Source of the DNA: Gemmataceae bacterium
GTDB taxonomy: Bacteria; Planctomycetota; Planctomycetia; Gemmatales; Gemmataceae
Assembly: GCA_019752375.1 (NCBI GenBank)
Contig: JAIEMG010000045.1
Span: 1 to 64,000 of the forward strand
Length of the DNA stretch: 64,000 nt
Direction of reading: 5' to 3'
Made by a program: the position numbers and the translations under genes. Positions 17,456 through 27,479 of the stretch are shown here, piece by piece. Position 1 is the stretch's first letter; the number at the start of each line of letters is the position of its first letter. A model generated the notes under the pieces. That model saw nothing but the letters and a program-made list of their open reading frames with translations, was not told the DNA's origin and searched no databases.

Positions 17456-18382
17456 ATGGCGCAAAAAGTCATCCTGGTGGCAGACCCGGGCATCGATGGC
17501 GCATTCGCCGCCGCCCTGGCCCTGAACGATCCCGATCTCGAAGTCATTGGGCTGGCCGCCACCGCGGGCAACGTGGACGCTGAACAGGCGACGAAGAATG
17601 TCCACATCGTTGTTGAACACATCGATCCGCCGCGCTGGCCGCGGATCGGTGCGGCCCTGCCCGGTGAATCCGATATTGATGGCAAGGTGCTGCACGGACC
17701 CGGTGGGCTTGGTGGCGTCGATTTTCCCGTCGCGAAGTTGCACCATCCTCACAACAGCGACAAATTGATCGTCGATCTCGTCCGACAGAATCCCAAGGAA
17801 GTGACCATCGTCGTCCTCGGCCCGCTAACGGCGCTGGCGCGTGCCCTGGAACGCGACGTGGAGCTTCCACATCTCCTGCACCGCATCGTGTGCCTCGGCG
17901 GCAGCTGGCATGAGCCCGGCAATGCCAATGCCGTGTCGGAATTTCACTTCTACTGCGATCCGCTCAGTGCGCGCAAAGTGCTCCAGTGCGGCGCCCCCGT
18001 GACGCTGATTCCCTTGGATGCCTCGCGCAAGGTCCTGTTCTCGCCGACCGATTTGCTGGAACTGCCCAACCCCGACTCGCGGACCTGCAAATTCCTCCGC
18101 CAGATCGTACCGTTCGGCATTCGTGCCACCAGCAATTTGTACGGGATCGAGGGCTTCCATCTCAAGGACGTCCTCGGCATTGTTTCCGTATCGCTGCCCA
18201 CCACCCTGACGACCAAGGCGATGGTGGTAGACGTGGAGACACGCGGGGAATTGACGCGCGGGATGAGCGTGGTCGATGCCCGGCCCCAAACCCGCGCCAA
18301 GCCGAATGTCGACCTGGTCGTGGGCGTGGACGTGGCCGGCGTGCGCGACTACATCAAGCAACTGCTCCGCGCCACGGACTGA
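17456..18382 (+). CDS. Nucleoside hydrolase-family protein with altered metal site
   Basis: 308 residues from the ATG at 17456 (GGAGAGG upstream). The fold is that of IUNH-type nucleoside hydrolases: N-terminal DPGID loop, VVLGPLTALARAL, GGSWHEPGNANAVSEFHFYCDP. However the family's calcium-binding DxDPGxDDA reads VADPGIDGA, so Asp8 and Asp15 are Val and Gly. The usual HDP near the C-terminus reads LKDV. It may act on other ribosides or be non-catalytic. It lies next to trpD but has no obvious role in that pathway. Confidence 0.8.
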   Translation: MAQKVILVADPGIDGAFAAALALNDPDLEVIGLAATAGNVDAEQATKNVHIVVEHIDPPRWPRIGAALPGESDIDGKVLHGPGGLGGVDFPVAKLHHPHNSDKLIVDLVRQNPKEVTIVVLGPLTALARALERDVELPHLLHRIVCLGGSWHEPGNANAVSEFHFYCDPLSARKVLQCGAPVTLIPLDASRKVLFSPTDLLELPNPDSRTCKFLRQIVPFGIRATSNLYGIEGFHLKDVLGIVSVSLPTTLTTKAMVVDVETRGELTRGMSVVDARPQTRAKPNVDLVVGVDVAGVRDYIKQLLRATD

Positions 18383-18388
18383 GGCGTT

Positions 18389-19642
18389 TCAGGCCACCCA
18401 GTGACTGTTTGCAAAAACACTGACATACCACGTTTGCAACAGCAAACTCGCTCCATTGAATAGCCGCAGGCCGCCCAGTGCGATGGCCGCCGACCGTCCG
18501 GTCATCACCGTGACCTGGCAAAGGAGATGAACAAAGCCGAGGACCACCACGACGTACGCACAAAAGGAATAGCGAATGACGCTCTGGAGCGGTTCATCGG
18601 GATGGCAGATCATCCCTGCAACGCCAAAGTAGAACAGGAACGCGCCGCAGAGATAGTAGCCTAGCCGTTGGCGAACTTCGGCGCCGGTCGAATGTCGGCG
18701 ACAGCAGATCTCCACCGTTGCCACGCCGGCAAACATGCACACCATCAGCGGGACCGTAACGCGACTCGCCCAATTGCCGGTCAGGAATGGCGGGTGATTG
18801 GTCGGAAAGTACAGATGCCAGTAGTCGGGGTTCACAATCCAGAGATAATCGGGCTTCACTCCGACGGCGGCCTGGGCCATCAGGTAAGCATTCCACGCGC
18901 CAAACCGCGCCTGACAGTAAGCAAAAAAAAGTAAGCCGCCCAGGCTGGCGGTAATGGCAAGCAACATCCTCGTCAGGACGCGAATGAACCGACCAGGGAT
19001 GGGGCCGTCCCAGCTTTGCAACACGGGAACGCCCACCAATGGTAGACCGACGATTCGTGTTGCGGTCATCGCGATGCCATACAGTGCTGCCAGCGGCCAT
19101 GCCCATCGTTCGTGCCGCTTGCTCCAGTAGAAAAAGCCAAGGACCCCGAGGAGGAATAGCGATTCGGAGTATCCGGCAATCAGAAAAAACGCGGCGGGAT
19201 GGGCGAGCAGGGTGATGGTCGCGCCCTCGATCAGGCGTGGCGAAGCTTTCCAGTGATCCATGAAGCGGAACCAGTAGGTCCAGAATCCCCAACAGCTCAG
19301 CTGTGAGACGAGCAACACCGATGTTTGCACGCTCACGCCAAGAACCGTCTGCAAGGCCCGGATCACCAGTGGATAGCCCGGGAAAAAACCGACATTGCAG
19401 GCATCCTTGTCATCGGTAGAGGGGGCCGGCGGGTGGTTGGTGCGGTAACCGCGTGCGGCGACGTGGGCGTACCACACCCCATCCCACTGGTAGAGGCTCG
19501 AGTATGCTTGCAGCGGATTGACGCGTTGTGCCAGCATCACCACCAAGCAAGCAAATCCGATCTGACCCAGGGTGATCGCCAAGCCCCGGATAGAACAGCG
19601 AAACCAGATATGATGGGGCAATCGATTGCTCGGTTCAGTCAC
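18389..19642 (-). CDS. PIG-V-like GT-C membrane protein (paralogue 1)
   Basis: 417 residues with about ten membrane helices. The lumenal pattern of PIG-V/Gpi18-type mannosyltransferases is present: YQWDGVWYAHVAARGY (the acidic residue after W is the usual catalytic position), then VGFFPGYPLVIRAL and FFLIAGYSESLFLLG. It is probably a lipid-linked sugar transferase of the cytoplasmic membrane; substrate unknown. About 35-40% identical by eye to the product of 19817-21091. Confidence 0.75.
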   Translation of the reverse strand: MTEPSNRLPHHIWFRCSIRGLAITLGQIGFACLVVMLAQRVNPLQAYSSLYQWDGVWYAHVAARGYRTNHPPAPSTDDKDACNVGFFPGYPLVIRALQTVLGVSVQTSVLLVSQLSCWGFWTYWFRFMDHWKASPRLIEGATITLLAHPAAFFLIAGYSESLFLLGVLGFFYWSKRHERWAWPLAALYGIAMTATRIVGLPLVGVPVLQSWDGPIPGRFIRVLTRMLLAITASLGGLLFFAYCQARFGAWNAYLMAQAAVGVKPDYLWIVNPDYWHLYFPTNHPPFLTGNWASRVTVPLMVCMFAGVATVEICCRRHSTGAEVRQRLGYYLCGAFLFYFGVAGMICHPDEPLQSVIRYSFCAYVVVVLGFVHLLCQVTVMTGRSAAIALGGLRLFNGASLLLQTWYVSVFANSHWVA

Positions 19643-19816
19643 GACCGGACCACCTCGTATTTGTGAGAAGCGACGGTCGTGAGCACCTGGCGCAATCCAG
19701 CGGCGGCAGATTGCTGGCCAGCAGCGCCCGTCTCCGTCAAATTTCCTGGACGAAGCAGCGTTGTAGCATCAGTATACGTCACGGCGAACGCGGGTACGGC
19801 TGTGATCCGCGTTCCT

Positions 19817-21091
19817 TCATCCGACCCAGGATCCGCGCGTGAAGAGGCTGATCAGCCATGTTTCCAGCGCAAGCGCGATCAGGTTGTAGGTCATCAGCGC
19901 CGCCAGCATGACCGTGCGTCGTCCAGGGGCAATGGGTACCCGACAGGCCAGGTGAGTCAGACCGAGGGCCAGCATGACGTGGACGGGAAACATGTAACGA
20001 ACAAGACTGCGAAGCTCCTGAGGCGTTTCCACGTGCAGCTGGCTCGTGTAGCACATGTAGAACATGATGAGCGCGGACAGGTAAAACCCCATGCGTTCGC
20101 CGAGGCCACTGTCCGACATGCGTCGTCTCACGCTCCATTCCAGGACGATCACGATGCAGAATACGGACAGCATGACCGGCACCGAAAACCGGCTCAGCCC
20201 GTGGGCGCCCCAGTCATCAAGCTGAACGTACGGTGTGTAGAGCCGTGCATTGGTCAGATCGAAGAGGCCAAGATAGTCGGGATTCACGTCCCAGCCGATA
20301 CGCTGCGTCTCCATGTACAAGTTCCACTGTCCCCAGCGCCACTGACAGTAGGCGAAGAAGCTCAATACGCCCAGCCCCGCGACAACCATCAGGAGGAGCG
20401 CGGGGATCAGGGCAAGCAGTCGCTGGGGCAATGGTTTTGCCGCGCTATGCCTCCAGGCAACGAACATCGGATACCAGCTCAGCGGCACTCCGACAATGCG
20501 TGTCGCGGTCATCACGAATCCGTGGAGCGCAGCCAATGGCCATGCCCAATGTTCGCCGCGCTCAGACCAGTAAAAGTAGCCGAGCAGCGCCATCAGGAAG
20601 AGCGATTCGGAGTAACCAGCGACCAGGAAAAACGCGCACGGGTGTGAATACACCGTGCCGACGGCAATCAGGACGACCGCGGTCGGTACCCGCCAGCGCT
20701 GGAAGAACCGTAGAAGATACGTCCAGAATGCCCAGCAGCAGAGCTGCGCGGTCACCAGCAATGCAGATTTCGCATCGAGACCGAAGAATCGGCCCAGGCC
20801 ACGAGCCAGGCACGGGTAACCGGGCAAGAAGGCGACGTTGGAGTCCTCTTTGTCCTGCGGCTTGGGCGGCAATGAACTGCGGTAGCCGTGTTCGACAATG
20901 TGCGCGTACCAGTTGGAATCCCACTGAGCGAGGGCGAAATATGCATCCGCCGGCCCCTTCGCTTCGCCGACGCCAACGACGGCAACAACGAACAAGAGTT
21001 GACCGAACATCAAGAACCACCCGCCCGCAACCGCCTGCCAAAGGTGGCGAAAGGGCGGCTCCGGTGTACGATCCAGCGGGAGCTGAGACAT
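19817..21091 (-). CDS. PIG-V-like GT-C membrane protein (paralogue 2)
   Basis: 424 residues from MSQLPLDRTPEPPF at 21091; an upstream extension to 21211 is open but looks non-coding. Same layout as the neighbour: AQWDSNWYAHIVEHGY, VAFLPGYPCLARGL, FFLVAGYSESLFLMALLG. The two genes are a tandem duplication on the minus strand separated by 174 bp. Confidence 0.75.
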   Translation of the reverse strand: MSQLPLDRTPEPPFRHLWQAVAGGWFLMFGQLLFVVAVVGVGEAKGPADAYFALAQWDSNWYAHIVEHGYRSSLPPKPQDKEDSNVAFLPGYPCLARGLGRFFGLDAKSALLVTAQLCCWAFWTYLLRFFQRWRVPTAVVLIAVGTVYSHPCAFFLVAGYSESLFLMALLGYFYWSERGEHWAWPLAALHGFVMTATRIVGVPLSWYPMFVAWRHSAAKPLPQRLLALIPALLLMVVAGLGVLSFFAYCQWRWGQWNLYMETQRIGWDVNPDYLGLFDLTNARLYTPYVQLDDWGAHGLSRFSVPVMLSVFCIVIVLEWSVRRRMSDSGLGERMGFYLSALIMFYMCYTSQLHVETPQELRSLVRYMFPVHVMLALGLTHLACRVPIAPGRRTVMLAALMTYNLIALALETWLISLFTRGSWVG

Positions 21092-21223
21092 CGCCGCGGA
21101 CTTACTCCTATCACCGTGCGAAAGCGATTCAGAGTGATGCAAGCCCCACTCGGTAAGCAGCAAGGGGCTACGAAAGGCGTTGGGGCATGGCGCTGGGCCA
21201 TTTTGCAGCATCCGGGGCCCGAC

Positions 21224-22333
21224 CTATGGCTTCTCGGCGGGCTGCGCCGCGCTGCTCTTCGCCTTGTTCACTTCTTCCTGTAGGAAGTCCTTGATGACCG
21301 TGCGCTCCAGCGCGCCGCCGCCGATGAACGCGCCCAGGACCAGGACCAGCAGCACGATCTTGCCCTTCTTGTCGTACATGTCGAACAGGCTGTAAAGGAT
21401 CTGCACAACCAACACGCCCGCCGTGATCGCGCCGAATGCAGCGGTGGCGCCCGCCGGACACGGATCGAGACGGCCGGCCCACCAGCCGACGCCGATCTCC
21501 GTGATGCTGGTTACGATGGCTGCCGGCGCCACGATGGTCTTCACCCACGGCCAGCAGTTGGTGAAGCTGAAGATCAGGCCAGTGAGGCAGTACATCATGG
21601 CGAAGCCGAACATGTGCACATGCGTCGTCTGAGCCAGTTTGCTCAGTTCCATGGCGCTGGCGGTTTTCACTTCGAGGTATTTCGACATCTTCGGATAGGA
21701 ATCGAGCTCGAACTTCGCGGCATTGCGGTCGCGGCCGCCGTCTTGCGAGTGGCAGCAGGCACAGCGCTCGTTGATGAGCAGCTTGATCTTCACATGCGGT
21801 TGGCCTTCTTCTTCGACGAAGAAGTCCTTGGTCAACTTCCAGCCGCCGGCGCGTTCCGGAAGAGCGAAATCATCCTTATCATACGCCTTCTCGTCGGCGC
21901 CGGCGCGCAGCCAGGCGAGCACGGCGTCAATCTCGCCTTCGCGCTCGTCGTGCAGCTTCTTGAGCGCCGCTTCACGTGCCTTGGGTTCCTCGATATTCTC
22001 AATCTTGCGAATTTCCTTGTTCCAGCCGCTGGACTTGTCCTTGAAGGCACGGCGCATGCTGCCCTGCCCGGTGAAAGGCTCTGTCTCAGGCGTGACGACC
22101 AGCCGCTCGAAGCGGTTCATCGGCTTGGCGCCGGTGTGGCCGTAGTAGGTGGTCACGGCCTCTTCGGGGCCGGGAATATACTGGCCTGCCCTGGCGCCGC
22201 CGTTGAAGTGCAATTGCACCAGCGCCGAAAGGTAGCCGAGGCCGATGGCCGCCAGGAAGCACGTGAGCACCAGTCGCGAGGGAAGCGGCAGGTCACGGAG
22301 CACGAAACGGCGATCGAGAGCGGTATTGGCCAC
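21224..22333 (-). CDS. Membrane protein with CxxCH haem-binding motif
   Basis: 369 residues. One N-terminal membrane helix (about 20-40), a soluble segment with a single c-type haem motif CACCH at 191-195, then four to five further helices from about 235 on and a charged C-terminus. HVHMFGFAMMYCLTG places histidines in the first helix of the second half. It is probably a planctomycete electron-transfer or sensor protein; I cannot name it. It is followed closely by the DHH gene upstream in the same direction (39 bp). Confidence 0.7.
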   Translation of the reverse strand: MANTALDRRFVLRDLPLPSRLVLTCFLAAIGLGYLSALVQLHFNGGARAGQYIPGPEEAVTTYYGHTGAKPMNRFERLVVTPETEPFTGQGSMRRAFKDKSSGWNKEIRKIENIEEPKAREAALKKLHDEREGEIDAVLAWLRAGADEKAYDKDDFALPERAGGWKLTKDFFVEEEGQPHVKIKLLINERCACCHSQDGGRDRNAAKFELDSYPKMSKYLEVKTASAMELSKLAQTTHVHMFGFAMMYCLTGLIFSFTNCWPWVKTIVAPAAIVTSITEIGVGWWAGRLDPCPAGATAAFGAITAGVLVVQILYSLFDMYDKKGKIVLLVLVLGAFIGGGALERTVIKDFLQEEVNKAKSSAAQPAEKP

Positions 22334-22372
22334 GATGGCTCACTCCAGGCAGGGGAAAACAATGCAGAAAAC

Positions 22373-23356
22373 TCAACCAGCAGGCAGGACGGCGCGGACC
22401 GCTTCCAGGACACGGCTGCGGGCTTCTTCCAAAGGTGCTTCAATCGTGGCGCCCGACGCCAGCCGATGACCGCCGCCGCCGAACTGCTCGGCCAGGCGGC
22501 TGACGTCCACGCGCTCGCGCGAGCGGAAGCTGACCTTGATACCGCTGCGTACCTGCTCGACGAAGAACAAACCGACTTCCACTCCGGCCACGCTGCGAGT
22601 GAAGTTCACCAGGTCCTCGGTGTCCTGTGGCAAGGCGCCCGTGGCGGCGTAATCCGTCCGATGGATCGCCGTCCAGCAGACCTTGCCGTCGAATTCCATC
22701 TGCAGCCGTTCCAGGGCCATGCCCATCAGCTTCAACCGGCCCAGCGTATTGCGCTCGAATAGCAGCTCGTAGAGGATTTCCGGCCGGGCGCCGAGCTTGA
22801 CCAGCTGCGACGCCAGGGCAAACGTCTGCGGCGTGGCATTGCTGTGGCGGAACCAGCCGGTGTCCATGGCCAGGGCGGCGAACATGGCATCGGCCATGCT
22901 TGGCGTGACCTGGCCGCCCAGCGCGGTGATCGCTTCAAACGCGAGCCGGCCCGTCGCCTCGGCACTGGTATCCACCAGACGCAGTGCCTTCAGGTCATCC
23001 TGTGTACGGTGATGGTCGATGACGACCTTCGGGCAATCGAGCTTCATCATGAACGGCGCGAAGTCGCCAAGCTGGTTCCAGGTGCCGGTGTCGAGGACGA
23101 TCACCGCATCCGTATTCTTCCAGTCATCGCCCGGCGGCTGGAAGCGATCGATCTTGCCGTCCGTGTTGAGAAAGTCGTAGCGGGCGGGCAGCACGCTGAG
23201 CGTCAACTGATGGACCTGCTTGCCCTGCTGCTCGAGGGCTGCGCCGAGGGCACGCATCGAACCGAGGCCGTCGGCATCGGGTCGCACGTGGGTCGTGAGC
23301 ACAAAGCGCTGATGGCGCCCGACAAAATCCACAAAGGGCTGCCAGTCGATCGGCAT
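22373..23356 (-). CDS. DHH-family phosphoesterase (NrnA/PAP phosphatase-like)
   Basis: 327 residues. DHH superfamily motifs in order: HVRPDADGLGS, VIVLDTGTWNQ, VVIDHHRTQDD, and the DHHA1 substrate motif EQFGGGGHRLASGA near the C-terminus. NrnA-type members degrade oligoribonucleotides of 2-5 nt and/or dephosphorylate pAp. Cytoplasmic. Probably in an operon with the CxxCH membrane gene downstream of it. Confidence 0.9.
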   Translation of the reverse strand: MPIDWQPFVDFVGRHQRFVLTTHVRPDADGLGSMRALGAALEQQGKQVHQLTLSVLPARYDFLNTDGKIDRFQPPGDDWKNTDAVIVLDTGTWNQLGDFAPFMMKLDCPKVVIDHHRTQDDLKALRLVDTSAEATGRLAFEAITALGGQVTPSMADAMFAALAMDTGWFRHSNATPQTFALASQLVKLGARPEILYELLFERNTLGRLKLMGMALERLQMEFDGKVCWTAIHRTDYAATGALPQDTEDLVNFTRSVAGVEVGLFFVEQVRSGIKVSFRSRERVDVSRLAEQFGGGGHRLASGATIEAPLEEARSRVLEAVRAVLPAG

Positions 23357-23484
23357 GTTCGGCCGTTCCTCCGCGCGGGTCCGTGGCTGGAACTGATTAT
23401 AACCCGCTCGCCGCCGAGGGAAAGGCGAGGGCGTATGTTATCCTTGCTTGCCACGTCGTGAAGTGCGGACCCAACGAGGTGGGG

Positions 23485-25110
23485 ATGGATGCGGGGCGAC
23501 GATTCTGGCGCGCCGAGACGGGGGTCTTCCTCGGTCTCTGGCTGTTCTTGATGGTTGTCGGCCGCGCACGGCTGTTCCAGGATCCGGGCACCTTCTGGCA
23601 CGTCGCCACGGGCGAACGGGTGCTTCGTCGCGGCGAGCTGGTTCGGTGGGACCCCTTCAGCTTCACCGCCGACCAGCCGTGGGTCCCCTTTCAATGGCTG
23701 GGCGAAATCCTGATGGCGCTGGCCTATCGCCTGGGCGGGCTCGATGCGCTCCTGACACTTGCCGTGACGATCCTCGCCGGCCTCTATACCTGGATCGCCC
23801 ATCGCCTCTTACGCGCTGGACTGCACTGGATACTGACGGCGGTGCTCGTGGTCCTCGTGCTGGGAGGCAGCGCGATTCACTTCCACATTCGGCCGCACCT
23901 GGCCACGATGGTCTTCATCGGAGCGACCTGGGCGGTGCTGGCCGACTTCGAAGCGGGGCGCATTGGACTGTGCCGGGTCGCGCTGCTGGTGCCGATCTAC
24001 CTGGCGTGGACCAGCCTGCACGGCGGCATGCTCGGCGGCCTGGGTACGTTGGTGCTGGCCTGGATTGGCTGGGCTGCGTGGCGGGTTGTTGGCTGGGAGA
24101 GTCCGTTGACCGACCTGCGTCGAACGGCAGCCGTCGCGGCCATCATCGGCGCGTGCACTTTGACGGCGTTGGTCAATCCGTACGGCGCCGACCTGCCGAA
24201 AACGTGGTTGATCATCCTCCGTTCACCATTGCTGCCCGTCGTCGTCAGCGAACATGCGTCGCTTGGCTGGTTCGCGCCGGAGGCATGGCTGCTCTACGCG
24301 TTATTGCTGGTTTACAGCGGCGTGCTGCTGACACTGACATGCCGCCCCCGCGTGACCTGGCTGCTCCCGCTCGTATGGTTCTACCTAGCCACGGCGCGAG
24401 TGCGACAGGCACCGCTTTTTGCCATTATCACCGGTCTGGCGCTGGCGGAGATGTTGCCGAGGACCTCCTGGGGCACACAACAACGGCACCTGGGCGCCGG
24501 GTGGCTGCACGCATCATCGACAGAGCCGCCTGGCTGGCGCTGGCTGCTCTTGCCCGCGCTCGTTGTCGGCACTTCCCTCTTGTTTCAGACCCTGCACGTC
24601 TCGGCGCCCGTGATCGGCCATGGCTGGGCCCAGCCGGATCCGGCCCAGTGGCCGTTCGAGCTGCTGCCGGAGCTGGAACGCTTGCAGGATCGCCAGCCGG
24701 GCGGAACGCCGATCTTCAACGAGGTCGGGCACGGCGGCTTCCTCATCCTGTACACTCCCGGATTCCGCGTCTTCATCGACGACCGCTACGAACTCTATGG
24801 CGATAACCGGTTGCGCGAGTACGTGTTCGGCCGACCCGAAGGAATGGCTGCACAGATTCAGGAGTGGGAACGCCGCTGGCTCTTCGACCTGGCGTTGACG
24901 ACCACGGGATCGGTTTACGATCGGTATTTCAGCACGTCTCCCGACTGGTCCGTCATCCAGCGCACGGCAACGGCGACGTTGTATCAAAAGGTCAGGAAGG
25001 CTCCGAAGACGCTGGCCGAAAAATCGCAAAATAGCGATTGCAAGCGGCACGCGCGACCGTTACGATCTTCTTTGATTGAGGGGGATTCGGTACGGATCTT
25101 GCTGTCTTGA
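23485..25110 (+). CDS. GT-C-like polytopic membrane protein
   Basis: 541 residues from the ATG at 23485 (GAGG six bases before). About ten membrane helices are followed by a soluble C-terminal domain (about 400-540). The N-terminal stretch DPGTFWHVATGERVL, then WDPFSFTADQPWVPFQWLGE, is typical of a bacterial family with the GT-C glycosyltransferase architecture. FIDDRYELYGDN lies in the soluble part. The specific reaction is unknown. The final 35 residues (after LYQKVRKA) look unstructured. Confidence 0.65.
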   Translation: MDAGRRFWRAETGVFLGLWLFLMVVGRARLFQDPGTFWHVATGERVLRRGELVRWDPFSFTADQPWVPFQWLGEILMALAYRLGGLDALLTLAVTILAGLYTWIAHRLLRAGLHWILTAVLVVLVLGGSAIHFHIRPHLATMVFIGATWAVLADFEAGRIGLCRVALLVPIYLAWTSLHGGMLGGLGTLVLAWIGWAAWRVVGWESPLTDLRRTAAVAAIIGACTLTALVNPYGADLPKTWLIILRSPLLPVVVSEHASLGWFAPEAWLLYALLLVYSGVLLTLTCRPRVTWLLPLVWFYLATARVRQAPLFAIITGLALAEMLPRTSWGTQQRHLGAGWLHASSTEPPGWRWLLLPALVVGTSLLFQTLHVSAPVIGHGWAQPDPAQWPFELLPELERLQDRQPGGTPIFNEVGHGGFLILYTPGFRVFIDDRYELYGDNRLREYVFGRPEGMAAQIQEWERRWLFDLALTTTGSVYDRYFSTSPDWSVIQRTATATLYQKVRKAPKTLAEKSQNSDCKRHARPLRSSLIEGDSVRILLS

Positions 25111-25244
25111 TCTGCCAGGTACGCTCGCCCGAAGACTGCGACTCTTGCATCCAACCGCAACGGCGTTTTCGTCTCACCAACCGGCGCTTCTCTCACACTC
25201 TCACCAAATTGAGAGGCGCCAGCCGAAGCACACAAGGGGGTATC

Positions 25245-26528
25245 ATGCTCACGATCTGGGGTGCCAAGCAACGCTTCTGCGACGGCATGAATCGTCGCAA
25301 CTTCCTGAAAATCGGCGCGTTCGGCGCGGGCCTGTCGCTCGCCGACATGATGCGCCTCAACGCGACCGCCGGCAACACGCAGCCGACGTCGACCAAGTCC
25401 GCCATCATGATCTACCTGCCGGGCGGACCGTCGCACATTGACATGTATGACCTCAAGCCCGAAGCACCGGTCGAGTTCCGCGGCGAATTCAAGCCGATCG
25501 CGACCAACGTGCCAGGCGTGCAGATTTCCGAACACTTCCCGCTTCAGGCGAAGATGTGGGACAAGTTGGCGGTCATCCGCTCGCTCGTCGCTGCTCCGGA
25601 GCACTCCGACCACGAGACCAGCACGGGCTACAGCGAGGCCGTCAACCGCCTGGCCCATCACCCATCGTTCGGTTCGGTCATCTCGAAGCTGCGCGGCGGC
25701 AGCAACGGCGACGTGCCTCCGTATGTCAGCCTCCGCGGCCTGTCGGGCGGCCTGGAACCCGGCTTCCTGGGTGTTGCCAACCGCGCTTTCTCGCCGAGCG
25801 GTCCTGGCATCGAAAACCTGCGCCTGGGCAACGGCATGACGATGAACCGGCTCGAAGACCGCAAGCAATTGCTGGAGAGTTTTGACACCGTTCGCCGCGA
25901 CATCGACGCCAGCGGCACCATGAAGGGCCTGGACGGCTTCAACGTCCGCGCCTTTGAGATGGTCGCATCCGGCACCGTGCGCAAGGCACTCGACCTGACG
26001 AAGGAAGAGCCCCGCGCTCGCGACCGCTACAAGGGCGTCGAGCAGTTCCTGATGGCCCGCCGCCTGGTGGAAGCGGGCGTCGGCTGCGTCACTCTGTCCA
26101 TCGGCGGCTGGGACACCCACAGCGAGAACTTCAAGAGCTTGCGCCGCCAATTGCCCGAAGTGGATCGCGGCGTTGCCAACCTCATCCAGGACCTGCACGA
26201 CCGCGGCATGGAAAAGGACGTGGTCACAGTCATGTGGGGCGAATTCGGCCGCACCCCGAAGATCGGCGATTCGACCGCGGACGGCTGCGGCCACTGGCCA
26301 CCAGTCATGTCGGCATTGATCGCGGGCGGCGGTCTGAAGATGGGCCAGGCGATCGGCACTTCCAGCGCTCGTGGCGAGTATCCCAAGGATCGGCCGTACC
26401 GCGTCTCCCAGGTGCTGTCCACCATGTACCAGGCGCTCGGCATCGACCCATCGCAGACGTTCCCCAACGGCACTGGCCGCCCGATGTACATCCTCGACGA
26501 CCGTGACCCGGTCACCGAGCTGGTCTAA
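25245..26528 (+). CDS. DUF1501 protein, Tat-exported
   Basis: 427 residues from the ATG at 25245 (AAGGGGG upstream). Residues 17-35 are a twin-arginine signal (NRRNFLKIGAFGAGLSL). The rest is the sulfatase-like DUF1501 fold, with YLPGGPSHIDMYDLKP, EHSDHETSTGYSEA, GGWDTHSENF and WGEFGRTPKIG. These proteins are numerous in planctomycetes, typically paired with a DUF1549/DUF1553 protein; no such partner is adjacent. Confidence 0.92.
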   Translation: MLTIWGAKQRFCDGMNRRNFLKIGAFGAGLSLADMMRLNATAGNTQPTSTKSAIMIYLPGGPSHIDMYDLKPEAPVEFRGEFKPIATNVPGVQISEHFPLQAKMWDKLAVIRSLVAAPEHSDHETSTGYSEAVNRLAHHPSFGSVISKLRGGSNGDVPPYVSLRGLSGGLEPGFLGVANRAFSPSGPGIENLRLGNGMTMNRLEDRKQLLESFDTVRRDIDASGTMKGLDGFNVRAFEMVASGTVRKALDLTKEEPRARDRYKGVEQFLMARRLVEAGVGCVTLSIGGWDTHSENFKSLRRQLPEVDRGVANLIQDLHDRGMEKDVVTVMWGEFGRTPKIGDSTADGCGHWPPVMSALIAGGGLKMGQAIGTSSARGEYPKDRPYRVSQVLSTMYQALGIDPSQTFPNGTGRPMYILDDRDPVTELV

Positions 26529-26550
26529 GGCAAAGCGAAGCAACAGCAAC

Positions 26551-26580
26551 GAGGGAAGCGCGGCATGCCGCGCTTCCCTC
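26551..26580. terminator. Perfect 30-bp palindrome after DUF1501
   Basis: Each 15-base arm reads GAGGGAAGCGCGGCA on its own strand, giving a perfect stem. There is no T-tract, so it may be a factor-assisted or bidirectional terminator, or a REP element. It lies 23 bp after the stop codon. Confidence 0.5.
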
Positions 26581-26724
26581 GCAACATGAACGGCCTTCAT
26601 GGTTGCTTCCCGTTTGAGAAACGGATGACATTTGCATGCCGGCCGGGGGCACTAGCCTGGGTGAGCTGTCGTCCGCCGGCTGAATCTTACGCTTCTCCTA
26701 CGATGTAAGTTACCACTTTCTCGG

Positions 26725-27465
26725 TCAATGGGCCTGATCGGATCTGGGTGATGCCGTCACCCGCTGGATCGCCTCGGCCAGCAGTGGAGCGGCGACTGCC
26801 CCGGAGAACGACATCTGTCGGTTGAAGAAAAACGAGGGCACGCCGCTCACTCCAAGCGACTTGTACCTTGCCTCCTCAAGGAGCACGTCGGCCCGACCAC
26901 CGTCACCAGTAAGCAGGTGCTCGGCTTCTGCGGCTGGTAATCCGCTCTCAGCGGCCAGTCGAACCAGCATTGGCTGGTCATTCAGGTCTACCCCCTCTTC
27001 GAAGTAGCCCTTGAACAGTCGTTCCACAACCGCATCCTGCATTCCCTTGGTCCCGGCCAACCAGATCAATCGATGGGCTTCCAGCGTGTTCGGCGTCCGG
27101 GTCATTTTCTCGAAGGCGAAGGTGATGCCTTCCTCCGCCCCGGCGGCAGCGACCTGGGCGTCGAGAGCCTGGGAACGCTCCCAGCTACCGAACTTGGTGG
27201 TGCGGTAGGCCCGCCGCTCGATGCCCTGCGGTGGCATCTGTGGGTTTAACTGAAAGGGCTTCCAATTCACCTTCAGCCCGAGTGTATGGCCCAGCAGCTT
27301 CAACGCTTTCTCCAGCCGCCGCTTGCCGATCCAGCACCAAGGGCAGATCACGTCGGACACGATGTCGATGGTCAAGGTGCCCGTGGAAGACGCAGAACTG
27401 GGCGAACCCGGTTCCCCGGCAGTAGAACAAGCGTTGTCCGTGCAGGCTCGGCTCAGGTCAGTCAT
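26725..27465 (-). CDS. DsbA-family oxidoreductase, FrnE-like
   Basis: 246 residues. The thioredoxin-fold active site is DVICPWCWIGKRR (CPWC). The family pattern includes FQLNPQMPPQGIERR, TRTPNTLEAHRLIWLA and the cis-proline loop GVSGVPSFFFN near the C-terminus. It belongs with the FrnE / 2-hydroxychromene-2-carboxylate isomerase-like group, cytoplasmic disulfide handlers. The first 25 residues (MTDLSRACTDNACSTAG) precede the fold and may be a start-site artefact. Confidence 0.88.
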   Translation of the reverse strand: MTDLSRACTDNACSTAGEPGSPSSASSTGTLTIDIVSDVICPWCWIGKRRLEKALKLLGHTLGLKVNWKPFQLNPQMPPQGIERRAYRTTKFGSWERSQALDAQVAAAGAEEGITFAFEKMTRTPNTLEAHRLIWLAGTKGMQDAVVERLFKGYFEEGVDLNDQPMLVRLAAESGLPAAEAEHLLTGDGGRADVLLEEARYKSLGVSGVPSFFFNRQMSFSGAVAAPLLAEAIQRVTASPRSDQAH

Positions 27466-27479
27466 GGTCGTCCTCCTGC

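Noticed and set aside
24984-26600. 538-codon open frame on the minus strand
   Set aside because: Exactly antisense to the DUF1501 gene and the end of the membrane protein gene; no recognisable motif.
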